From contig NZ_JALNYS010000015.1 in NCBI RefSeq assembly GCF_023229695.1, positions 1-64,000 of the forward strand: a stretch of 64,000 nucleotides of DNA, written 5' to 3'. A program made the position numbers and the translations under genes. The notes under the pieces were generated by a model that was given only the letters and a program-made list of their open reading frames with translations, made no database searches and was not told the DNA's origin. The stretch is from Sulfuricurvum sp. (GTDB taxonomy: Bacteria > Campylobacterota > Campylobacteria > Campylobacterales > Sulfurimonadaceae). This document shows positions 18,613-26,554 of the stretch, one piece after another; position 1 is the first letter of the stretch, and each line of letters opens with the position of its first letter.

Positions 18613-19743
18613 TCATTTTTTATTCGGGATGATATCGGCACCCGGTTTGAGTTTCGGCAGCCCATCGGCAGCGATTTTATCGCCGACACTGACGCCGCTT
18701 TCGATCAGGATATTTTCACCGACCCATTCACCGGTGACAACCGGTCTGGGAGTGACGGTGTTATTGGCCTCAACCCCGTAAACGAATTTCCCTTTATCCC
18801 CCGTAAGGAGTGTTTTTTGCGGGATATAGAGGGCATCTTTCCACTCCATCCCTTTCACTTTTACGTGGACAAATTGACCCGGAAGGAGTGTATGATCGCT
18901 GTTGTCGATAATCGCCCGGTAGGTAATCGTCCCCGTCGTTGAATCGATAAAGGGGGCGATGAAATTGATTTTCCCTTTTCGCGTTAGAGTCGTTCCGTCG
19001 CCCAGGGTCAGTTCCACATCGTACTGTCCGTTTTTGGGAGCGACGAGTTTGCCGCCGGCGATGGCGTTTTGGCGGGCGGTCCGCTCGTTTTCGCTGAAGG
19101 TAAAATTGATATAGATCGGATCATTCTGATACATTGTGCTCAGCAGACCGTTCGCCCCGGCGGCGATGTAGGTTCCGATATCGATTTTGGATTTGTCGGC
19201 AAAACCGCTGATCGGGGCTTTGATCGTCGTATAGCTGAGGTTGAGTTTGGCCTGTTCCAGCGATGCTTTGGCCCCCATGAGTGCAGCGGCGGTGTTGCGT
19301 TCATTGGCCATAGCGGTATCAAGATCTTGCTGACTGGCCGCATTGGCCTGGGCTAACGGTTTAATCCGGTTTAGAACCGCTTTGGCATTGGTGTGGTTGG
19401 CCGATGCCAATTCGTAAGCGGCTTTGGCGCTCTCAAGTCCATTTTTCAAATCGGAAGGGTCGATTTCAAAGAGGGTTTGCCCTTTTTTGACCATCTCCCC
19501 CTCGGTATAGGCACGTTTAAGGAGGTATCCCGATACCCGTGCGTAGACCTGAACCGTATAATAGGCCTGAGTCTGCCCCGTTGCTTCAAGAACTGCGGGG
19601 AAATTTCCCGATTTCACTTCGGTGAGGGTGACCGGGACAGGCCCTTCGGGCGGTTTTTCCATACCGGCCGCTTTGGGACGTTCGCATCCGCTGATCGTGA
19701 GGAGTAAAAGGGAAGAGAGGGCGAGGGAAGAGAGGCGATTCAT
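18613..19743 (-). CDS. RND efflux membrane-fusion (periplasmic adaptor) protein
   Basis: It joins the inner-membrane pump to the outer-membrane channel. The protein is a lipoprotein (LLLLTISGC, Cys20) with the adaptor order: beta-barrel start, biotinyl-lipoyl half VYARVSGYLLKRAYTEGEMVKKG, an alpha-hairpin of about 100 residues, the second lipoyl half TIKAPISGFADKS, then barrel and membrane-proximal domains. The 376-residue length is usual. Its start overlaps the marR stop by 4 bases. Confidence 0.94.
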   Translation of the reverse strand: MNRLSSLALSSLLLLTISGCERPKAAGMEKPPEGPVPVTLTEVKSGNFPAVLEATGQTQAYYTVQVYARVSGYLLKRAYTEGEMVKKGQTLFEIDPSDLKNGLESAKAAYELASANHTNAKAVLNRIKPLAQANAASQQDLDTAMANERNTAAALMGAKASLEQAKLNLSYTTIKAPISGFADKSKIDIGTYIAAGANGLLSTMYQNDPIYINFTFSENERTARQNAIAGGKLVAPKNGQYDVELTLGDGTTLTRKGKINFIAPFIDSTTGTITYRAIIDNSDHTLLPGQFVHVKVKGMEWKDALYIPQKTLLTGDKGKFVYGVEANNTVTPRPVVTGEWVGENILIESGVSVGDKIAADGLPKLKPGADIIPNKK

Positions 19744-20201
19744 TCAGATTCCTTTTGTAGAGTATTAAGGGATTGGCACATTTGTTTTAAAACGCGCAGC
19801 GTAACGGCAAGTTCATCGGGATCGATCCCCTGATGCAGATATCGGTTAGCTTCTTCCAACACGTGCATTGTCGGTTTCTCAAGTGCGATCCCCTGAGGGG
19901 TGAGGGTGACATGATTGCACCGTTTATCCTGACACGCGGTTGTTCTTTGGATCAGAGAGCGTTTTTCCAAACCGGCGATCAGTCGGGTTACGGATGTTTT
20001 GTCTTTTCCGACAAAGTCGGCAATGTTTTGTTGGGTCGAAACTTTTTCTTTCCACAACACGATCATCACTTTGAACTGTTCGATTGTCATATCGATACCG
20101 TTTTGTTCCAGTCGTTTGGTTAAAAAAGCCCGTGTAGCGTACGCGGCATGATTGGCGAGACAACCCAGAGATTCTCCCGTCGGACATTCACATCGATTCA
20201 T
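19740..20201 (-). CDS. MarR-family transcriptional regulator of the efflux operon
   Basis: The winged-helix protein has the MarR pattern ATRAFLTKRLEQNGIDMTIEQFKVM, QQNIADFVGKDKTSVTRLIAGLEKRSLIQR and the wing CNHVTLTPQG. I chose the ATG at 20201 because TAGGAG precedes it; the frame is open for 42 more codons upstream without a start signal. The N-terminus has two Cys (NRCEC) that might sense redox or thiol stress. It is first gene of the efflux operon, overlaps the next gene, and a palindrome lies just upstream, so autoregulation is likely. Confidence 0.88.
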   Translation of the reverse strand: MNRCECPTGESLGCLANHAAYATRAFLTKRLEQNGIDMTIEQFKVMIVLWKEKVSTQQNIADFVGKDKTSVTRLIAGLEKRSLIQRTTACQDKRCNHVTLTPQGIALEKPTMHVLEEANRYLHQGIDPDELAVTLRVLKQMCQSLNTLQKESE

Positions 20202-20214
20202 TAAAACTCCTAGA

Positions 20215-20232
20215 TAGTTGATTATGCAACTA
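20215..20232. promoter_or_regulatory. Candidate MarR operator
   Basis: TAGTTG-N6-CAACTA is a perfect 6-base inverted repeat 14 bases upstream of the marR start codon, where it would cover the leader or promoter. MarR proteins usually bind such short palindromes in their own promoters. Confidence 0.5.
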
Positions 20233-20396
20233 ATTGATGAAATTGTATTGTTGTTCTTTATAAATGTCAAGGGAGATCGGAGCGATATCCATCGGTATCG
20301 GAGGAAGATTTTCTGTGCCGGTCCCAATAATAACTAGGAAGATAAAATGTTAAATTAAATTTTATAGTTTAAATATTCGTTTAAGTTATCCAGGTC

Positions 20397-20419
20397 TAGA
20401 ATAGTGAATGATTATTCAT
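20397..20419 (+). promoter_or_regulatory. hydA promoter with shared partly palindromic site
   Basis: A -10-like TAGAAT (20397-20402) is followed at once by TGAATGATTATTCAT (20405-20419), whose TGAAT/ATTCA arms are inverted repeats. The identical 15 bases occur at 33419-33433, right behind the -10 box of the nickel-transporter gene. The position over the start of transcription suggests a repressor site for a common hydrogenase/nickel regulator. Confidence 0.6.
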
Positions 20420-20435
20420 TTTAGAGGGGGAGCAG

Positions 20436-21668
20436 ATGGCACAGCGACGTGACGTGATAATGAGTCTGTTTACGACGGACAGAGCTCAGGTGCAGACCAA
20501 TAAAGGGGATGCCTACTACCAAAATCTTTTTGAGAGATGCCGTGCGAGACTGGATGAGCTCAAGGCGATGGCACCGCTCAATGCGATCGATTTCCGGGAA
20601 ATTCTCGAAGACGAAGGGTATGACCGGCGCGAATTTTTAAAATGGGCCAGTGCGGCGACGGCGATGCTGATGCTTCCGCCTATATTTACCCCCCTTGTTG
20701 CCGAAGCGGCGGAATTGATGAACCGCGTACCGGTTATCTGGCTGGAACTCCAAGACTGTGCGGGAAATTCCGAAGCGCTGTTGCGCAGTGACGGGCCGAA
20801 AATCGATGAGATTCTCCTTGATATCATCTCACTTGAGTTTCATGAGACGCTGATGGCTCCGGCGGGGCATCAGGCCGAAGCACAGCTGCATGAAGCGATG
20901 GAGAGCTTTAAAGGCAAATACCTCCTGTTCGTCGAAGGGTCGATTCCCGTCGGTGCGGGGAAAGAGTGGTGTACGATCGGGGCAAGCGGTGAGACCTTTG
21001 AAGCGCACCTGCTCCGTGTGGCCGCCGATGCGGCGGCGGTTGTCGCGGTCGGAAGCTGTGCGACGTTCGGCGGTGTCCCCGCCGCCGCCCCCAATCCGAC
21101 CGGAGCGGTTGGGGTGATGGAGGTGATCAAAGGCAAACCGATCATCAATATCCCCGCCTGTCCGGCCAATCCGGCCAATATGGTGGGGGTGATTTTGCAT
21201 TTCGTCATGACCGGACAGGTTCCGGAACTCGATTCGCTTCTGCGTCCGAAGTTTGCGTTCGGTTATCGCATCCACGACAACTGCGAACGCCGCGCCCATT
21301 TCGATGCGGGCGAGTATGTCGAGGAGTGGGGCGATGAGGGGGCACAAAACAATTTTTGTCTCTATAAGATGGGGTGCAAAGGGCCGATGACCTTTAACAA
21401 CTGCTCCATCGTCCGCTACAACGAAGCGGTCAACTGGCCGATCGGGGTCGGACGCGGATGTATCGGGTGTTCGGAGCCCGATTTTTGGGATAAATACGCG
21501 TATGAGCGTCCCATGGCGGATGCTCACATCAAAGCCCCTACGGGCGGCGTAGAGAAGAGTGTGGATGAGTTCGGTCTGGGCTTGCTCAGCGCTACGGCCG
21601 TCGGTATCGGGATTCACGCTGCGGCAAGCGCCGTTGCCGGAAAAAAATCAGATGAGGGAGAAGCATAA
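20436..21668 (+). CDS. hydA: Membrane-bound uptake [NiFe]-hydrogenase small subunit
   Basis: HydA carries the Fe-S clusters of the periplasmic uptake enzyme (Wolinella HydABC type, group 1). The Tat motif DRREFLKW lies at residues 63-70 behind an unusually long n-region, followed by a hydrophobic stretch and AEA. Cluster motifs are LQDCAGN (Cys108; Asn111 in place of the second Cys), GSCATFGG, PACPANP, CERR, MGCKGPMTFNNC and GCIGCSEP. A C-terminal helix (LLSATAVGIGIHAAAS) anchors it. The start follows a strong GGGGGAG. Its stop overlaps the hydB start. Confidence 0.96.
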   Translation: MAQRRDVIMSLFTTDRAQVQTNKGDAYYQNLFERCRARLDELKAMAPLNAIDFREILEDEGYDRREFLKWASAATAMLMLPPIFTPLVAEAAELMNRVPVIWLELQDCAGNSEALLRSDGPKIDEILLDIISLEFHETLMAPAGHQAEAQLHEAMESFKGKYLLFVEGSIPVGAGKEWCTIGASGETFEAHLLRVAADAAAVVAVGSCATFGGVPAAAPNPTGAVGVMEVIKGKPIINIPACPANPANMVGVILHFVMTGQVPELDSLLRPKFAFGYRIHDNCERRAHFDAGEYVEEWGDEGAQNNFCLYKMGCKGPMTFNNCSIVRYNEAVNWPIGVGRGCIGCSEPDFWDKYAYERPMADAHIKAPTGGVEKSVDEFGLGLLSATAVGIGIHAAASAVAGKKSDEGEA

Positions 21669-23398
21669 TGAGTAAACATATTGTAATCGATCCGATAACC
21701 CGTATCGAAGGACACCTGCGTATCGAGGCGGTGATTGATGAGAACAATACGATTGTTGACGCTTATAGCGCTTCAACGATGTTTCGCGGAATCGAAGAGA
21801 TCCTCAAAGGGCGCGATCCCCGCGACTGCGGATTGTTGGCGATGCGTATCTGCGGTGTCTGTACGGGGACCCATTATCAGCGCAGTATCGAAGCGGTCGA
21901 ACATGCGTTTAACGTCACGATCCCGAAAAATGCCCGGATCGTCCGAAACCTGATCCAAGGGGCGTTGTACCTGCATGACCACGTCGTCCATTTCTACCAT
22001 TTGCACGCTCTGGATTGGGTCGATATCACCAAAGCGCTCGAAGCCGATCCGGCCAAAGCGGTTGCCGAGGCTCAGAAATGGGCCGGTGTTGCCGGGGTAC
22101 ATGCGTGGGGCGATAGCGTCTCAGTCTATAAAGGGGTGCAGGAGCGGCTGACCAAGTTTGTCAAACAAGGGCGTCTCGGACCGTTTGCCAAAGGGTACTG
22201 GGGGAACAAGCATTATAAATTGACCCCCGAACAAAATCTGGTAGCGGTATCGCACTATCTCGAAGCGCTTGACCTTCAGCGCGATGCGGCCAAGATGCAG
22301 GCGATCTTCGGCGGTAAGAACCCCCATCCGCAAAGCATCGTCGTCGGCGGGGTGACCTGTGTACAGGATATCCAGAACCCGGCCCGTATCGCCCTCTTTA
22401 AAGAGCTGCTGATGAAGTTTCGCGATTTCATCAAACGGGCCTATCTTCCCGATGTCTATATGGCGGGGACGATGTATGCCGACGAGGCGCTTGAGGGGAC
22501 CGGCGCGGGTCTGAAAAACTATCTGAGCTACGGAGATTTCCGTCTGGATGACACCGGGTTTTATCAATCGGCGTTGCTGTTTCCTAGCGGAATCGTCATC
22601 GGCGGAGATATCTCCAAACTCCTTCCGCTGGAGCAGGAGAAGATCGCCGAAGACGTCACCCACTCGTGGTATGAGGGGGGCAAACCGCTCCATCCGTATG
22701 ACGGTCAGACGATCCCGAACTACACCGGATTCGGTAAAAAAGAGAACGGGATCGCCTATCTGGACACCGATAAAAAATACAGCTGGATCAAATCGCCGAT
22801 CTACGACGATACCCGGATGGAGGTGGGACCGTTGGCCCGTATGGTGGTCGGTGTCGCCGCAAAAGACGAGCGGATCACCCAATACGTCACGACATTCCTC
22901 AAGAAGGGAAATCTCCCGATCGGGGTGTTGTTCTCCACCGTCGGACGGACGGCGGCGCGGGCGATCGAGACGGAGCTGATGGCCGATGTGATGGTCGAAT
23001 GGGTCGATGAATTGGCTAAAAACGTCGCATCGGGCGACCTGCGTACCTGGACGGAGTTCGATTTTAATGTCGTCAGCAAAAGCGCGCGCGGATACGGTAT
23101 GGCCGAAGCGCCGCGCGGCGCACTGGGACACTGGGTCCGGATCGAGGAGGGGAAAGTCGCCAATTATCAGGCGATCGTCCCCTCTACCTGGAACGCCGCC
23201 CCGCGCGATTACAAAGGGCGCAGAGGAGCCTATGAGGCCAGCCTGATCGGGACAAAGGTCGCCGATCCCGACCAGCCTCTGGAGATTTTGCGTACGATCC
23301 ACAGTTTTGACCCGTGTATCGCGTGTGCGGTTCATATTGTCGATACGAAAGGGAAAGAACTCGGGGTCTATCGGGTCGATACCCTCTGCGCCGTCTAA
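21668..23398 (+). CDS. hydB: Membrane-bound uptake [NiFe]-hydrogenase large subunit
   Basis: HydB holds the NiFe(CN)2CO active site facing the periplasm; it is exported with HydA by the Tat pathway. L1 is RICGVCTGTHY (Cys62, Cys65) and L2 is DPCIACAVH (Cys550, Cys553). After His556 there is a 20-residue tail that the maturation protease (HydD) should remove. The protein is 576 residues, normal for group 1. It starts on the last base of hydA. Confidence 0.97.
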   Translation: MSKHIVIDPITRIEGHLRIEAVIDENNTIVDAYSASTMFRGIEEILKGRDPRDCGLLAMRICGVCTGTHYQRSIEAVEHAFNVTIPKNARIVRNLIQGALYLHDHVVHFYHLHALDWVDITKALEADPAKAVAEAQKWAGVAGVHAWGDSVSVYKGVQERLTKFVKQGRLGPFAKGYWGNKHYKLTPEQNLVAVSHYLEALDLQRDAAKMQAIFGGKNPHPQSIVVGGVTCVQDIQNPARIALFKELLMKFRDFIKRAYLPDVYMAGTMYADEALEGTGAGLKNYLSYGDFRLDDTGFYQSALLFPSGIVIGGDISKLLPLEQEKIAEDVTHSWYEGGKPLHPYDGQTIPNYTGFGKKENGIAYLDTDKKYSWIKSPIYDDTRMEVGPLARMVVGVAAKDERITQYVTTFLKKGNLPIGVLFSTVGRTAARAIETELMADVMVEWVDELAKNVASGDLRTWTEFDFNVVSKSARGYGMAEAPRGALGHWVRIEEGKVANYQAIVPSTWNAAPRDYKGRRGAYEASLIGTKVADPDQPLEILRTIHSFDPCIACAVHIVDTKGKELGVYRVDTLCAV

Positions 23399-23408
23399 GG
23401 GGGCTGAA

Positions 23409-24110
23409 ATGAAAAACACCTATACAACAGTCAAGCGGATGAGCGGCGCGATGCGCATCATCCACTGGGTCAATGTCATCTCCGTTATCGCGGCGGTGAT
23501 CACGGGCCTCTATATCGCCCATCCCTATTATCAGAGTTTTATCGCCGACCCGGCGGTGGACAAATACGTCATGGCGTGGAACCGGTGGATCCATCTGATG
23601 GGGGCGATTCTCCTCGACATCACCTCGGTCGTCGTCGCCTATCTCTACTTTTTCAGCCGTTTTGAAAAAGCGTACAAAAAACTGATCCCTTCACTCGACA
23701 ATATCCGGGAGTTCGGACAGGTTTTCATCAATCTTTTGACCCTCAACCGGAAAAAAGAGTTCAGTTCAGAACACGGTGACAGTTTTAACGCCGTTTATTT
23801 CGCTATCATGCACCTGATGCTTATCTTTATGCTCCTCAGCGGGTTGCAGATGTACGTGCAGGGGTTGGAATCGGGAATCAGCAGTATCGGCGCATGGTGG
23901 CCGCTGATGCTCCATCTGGCGACCGACTGGACGCTGGTCGTATTCGGCGGAAACATGGAGGTACGGATCGCCCACCATATGACGATGTGGTGGATCGTGG
24001 CATGGGTGATGTTCCATGTCTATTATCAGGTCTGGAGAACGATCTTCTGGAAAGAGGGTGATATTGCCATCGTTATCGGCGGTACCAAGTTTGTAAAAAA
24101 AGGGAATTGA
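23409..24110 (+). CDS. hydC: Hydrogenase cytochrome b subunit
   Basis: HydC is the dihaem cytochrome b that passes electrons from HydAB to menaquinone. The sequence has four membrane helices and the conserved histidines in RIIHWVN, NRWIHLMGA, MLHLATDW and AHHMTMWW. The start at 23409 comes after AAGGGGGCTGAA and gives 233 residues; the longer frame into hydB is not needed. It lies 10 bases behind hydB and its stop overlaps hydD. Confidence 0.95.
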   Translation: MKNTYTTVKRMSGAMRIIHWVNVISVIAAVITGLYIAHPYYQSFIADPAVDKYVMAWNRWIHLMGAILLDITSVVVAYLYFFSRFEKAYKKLIPSLDNIREFGQVFINLLTLNRKKEFSSEHGDSFNAVYFAIMHLMLIFMLLSGLQMYVQGLESGISSIGAWWPLMLHLATDWTLVVFGGNMEVRIAHHMTMWWIVAWVMFHVYYQVWRTIFWKEGDIAIVIGGTKFVKKGN

Positions 24111-24652
24111 TGTCAAATACAGTGGTCGTGGGTGTCGGAAATATCTTGTTTATGGATGAGGGGGTAGGGGTTTATGCGGGAAAATACCTCGAAGAGAACT
24201 TTGCGTTCAATCCCCCGATCGATATCATCGACGGCGGTGTTTTGGGATTCAAACTGATGACCTATTACCAGTCGTACGATCGGGTCATTATCCTCGATAC
24301 CGTGACGATCGACGATGAGGCCGGCAGTATCTACCATCTTCCCGCCGATGCGCTGATGGGGCTGGGGAGCTATCGCCAGACGGCCCATGAGGTGGAGGTG
24401 GTCGAGATGCTGGAGATCTGTTCCCTACTCGATAAAATGGCGGACGTCAGCGTCGTCGGGATCATCCCGCACGATATCCAAAGCGTCGTCATTGATCTCA
24501 CCGATCGGGTCAAAGGGCAGTTTGACCCCTATATCCAAACCGTATTGGGGGTATTGCGCGATGCGGGAGTCGAGGCTACGCCGAAAGAGGAGGCCAAATC
24601 GTTGAACCGGATTATCAATGCCTACGCCAATCCGACGATGGCGGCATTTTAA
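24110..24652 (+). CDS. hydD: Hydrogenase maturation endopeptidase (HyaD/HydD family)
   Basis: This peptidase clips the C-terminal tail of the large subunit after nickel insertion. It has the family start VVVGVGNILFMDEGVGVY with the nickel-sensing Glu/Asp, DGGVLGFKL, DTVTIDD and the HEVEVVEML histidine region. About 180 residues is usual. The ATG at 24110 overlaps the hydC stop (TGATG). A TTG three bases upstream is less likely. Confidence 0.95.
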   Translation: MSNTVVVGVGNILFMDEGVGVYAGKYLEENFAFNPPIDIIDGGVLGFKLMTYYQSYDRVIILDTVTIDDEAGSIYHLPADALMGLGSYRQTAHEVEVVEMLEICSLLDKMADVSVVGIIPHDIQSVVIDLTDRVKGQFDPYIQTVLGVLRDAGVEATPKEEAKSLNRIINAYANPTMAAF

Positions 24653-24655
24653 CCT

Positions 24656-26554
24656 ATGGCATTTATTCTCCGTTTCGCCGATGCGTCGCATCAGCTTCTT
24701 TATCCCCGGTATTTGGGTGCGCTTGCCCGCAAAGTTAGGATCAATGCCCGGATCATCAAAGAGAAAAACTCAGTTGTCTGCGCTTTGGATGAGCGCAGCG
24801 GGGCTCTTGAGTCTTTTATGGAGATTCTCTCTTCATCCGCCCCTTCGTCGATCTTTCTGGGTTCGGTGACCCACGCGTTCGATGATGAAGCGGTGGATGA
24901 GCAGAGCGGTGCGCAACGCGCTTTGCCTCTGGGCCTCGGTTTGTGCCCCTCCTGTACCCGCGAGATGCTTGATCCTGCCGGTGCGCGCTACTATTACCCC
25001 TTTACCTCCTGCAACCACTGCGGCGGTCAATATGCCTTTTTTGAACATTATCCGTATATCAGGGAAAATACCCGTCTCTCCTCTCATAGTGCATGCCCCT
25101 CCTGTGAAGAAGAGGCTAAGGAAGCGGGGTTTCGTGAGGGGTATCCGCAGATTAGCTGCAACGAATGTCCGATCCCGGTAAGATTTGAGGGGATGAGCGC
25201 CCGCAGCAGCGTCGAATACCGCCGCCTTTTCAAACATGCCGCACACCTCATTTCGCAAGGGAAAAAAGTGAGTATCAAAAGTACCCTCGGAAAGCGGCGG
25301 TATGAGTTGTGCACTCGGGAGGCGGAGACCCTCATGATCTGCGATATGACAAAAATCACCGACTATCTGGCGGTGATTGATGAGGAGCTAAATGCCCTTA
25401 CGGCCATCGAGCGGCCGATCCTCCACACGGCACTCAAAGACGAAGCCCTTCAGCAGATACTGGGGGAGAGCCGGGATGTCAAATGCCCCGATGACGGGTT
25501 TGCCCTTCTGCTGGCACGGGAGCTTCGCGAAGCGGGCATCGGTGTGGTCAGCTATACGGAAAATTTTGAGGGCTATGATGCCGAGATGACGTTCGATCCG
25601 GAGACGAATGTCCAAAGCGATCTGCACCTCTTCGTCAACAAAGAGGTCCGTTTTATCCAGAAAGGGGAGCGGGTCTCCTTTCCGGCACACTTTCCTGCCG
25701 CCCATCCGACCCTCAGCGTCGCCCATGGATTGGTCTATGTCGCACAAGGCGGGGGGGAGCTTATCGATCAGACGGGACGGTTCGCTTCGGCTGCGGGGAG
25801 CCGTCTGTCGGTTTTGGAGGGGGAGCCGTTTGAGCTGAACCATTCGAACCGCCGCGATTTTTCTCAGGATGAGGGGTCGTTCATGGCGGTCCTTGCCGAA
25901 CATGACGCCCTCTCTTGCAGTGCGGTCGGGGTCCATTTCGATGAGAGCATCTCGTTTTTGTACTACAACGGCAAGCGTCTGGTCCGTGCGGTCCCCTCGA
26001 TCACGTTTCACCATGCGTCGCTCATCGAATCGCTGAAGAGGCTGCGCGAGGGGTCTGAGCGTTTGGTCGAAAACTGCCGCCATAAACGCCCCGAGGTGTT
26101 TGCCGCATTGGAGAAGATCGAATCGGCTCCGTGCAGCGTGTTTGAAGCGGCCGCGATGATCATCGGTCTCGATCACCCCTCGTTGGATGCGTTGATGCGC
26201 GAATCGCTCCGTTTTAACGGCAAGGGGGGGACGCAGATCGACATCAAAAGCACCGACAGCCGTTTCGACCCCGTCGTCTTTTTGGCGAGCATCCTGAGTT
26301 ATGTTTTGGCCGATGTCCCGAAGAGCCTTTTATGTTATTCGATCTTTGAGTCGCTGGGGGATTATTTTGGTGATATACTCACCGAATTGAAACAGCGTTC
26401 AAAAGCACAAGAGACGGTGATCTGCGGAGCGGCGATCGCAAACCAGAGTCTCTACAGCCGCATGATGCGCAATCTCAAAAACACGTCGCCGTTAGCGGCA
26501 CGCAGTTTTCCGATCGGGAGAGAAAATGGAGTCATCGGCGGGATCTATCTCTAA
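24656..26554 (+). CDS. hydE: HydE, degenerate HypF-like hydrogenase accessory protein
   Basis: Position after hydD matches the hydABCDE order of Wolinella, where HydE is needed for making the enzyme. The 632-residue protein is a diverged HypF paralog. It keeps the double zinc region with eight cysteines in CPSC (97/100), CNHC (119/122), CPSC (147/150) and CNEC (168/171), including the DPAGARYYYPF signature. It lacks the acylphosphatase motif RGxVQGVGFRP and the HHxAH metal motif; the C-terminus keeps only an echo (CGAAIANQSLYSR) of GGGVFQN. It is likely a chaperone rather than a carbamoyltransferase. It overlaps hypF by 29 bases. Confidence 0.85.
   Translation: MAFILRFADASHQLLYPRYLGALARKVRINARIIKEKNSVVCALDERSGALESFMEILSSSAPSSIFLGSVTHAFDDEAVDEQSGAQRALPLGLGLCPSCTREMLDPAGARYYYPFTSCNHCGGQYAFFEHYPYIRENTRLSSHSACPSCEEEAKEAGFREGYPQISCNECPIPVRFEGMSARSSVEYRRLFKHAAHLISQGKKVSIKSTLGKRRYELCTREAETLMICDMTKITDYLAVIDEELNALTAIERPILHTALKDEALQQILGESRDVKCPDDGFALLLARELREAGIGVVSYTENFEGYDAEMTFDPETNVQSDLHLFVNKEVRFIQKGERVSFPAHFPAAHPTLSVAHGLVYVAQGGGELIDQTGRFASAAGSRLSVLEGEPFELNHSNRRDFSQDEGSFMAVLAEHDALSCSAVGVHFDESISFLYYNGKRLVRAVPSITFHHASLIESLKRLREGSERLVENCRHKRPEVFAALEKIESAPCSVFEAAAMIIGLDHPSLDALMRESLRFNGKGGTQIDIKSTDSRFDPVVFLASILSYVLADVPKSLLCYSIFESLGDYFGDILTELKQRSKAQETVICGAAIANQSLYSRMMRNLKNTSPLAARSFPIGRENGVIGGIYL

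Noticed and set aside
22121..23419. Long open frame of about 430 codons on the minus strand inside hydB
   Set aside because: It is an antisense shadow caused by codon bias in a GC-richer gene; it has no ribosome site and an Arg/Asp/Gly/His-rich nonsense composition.
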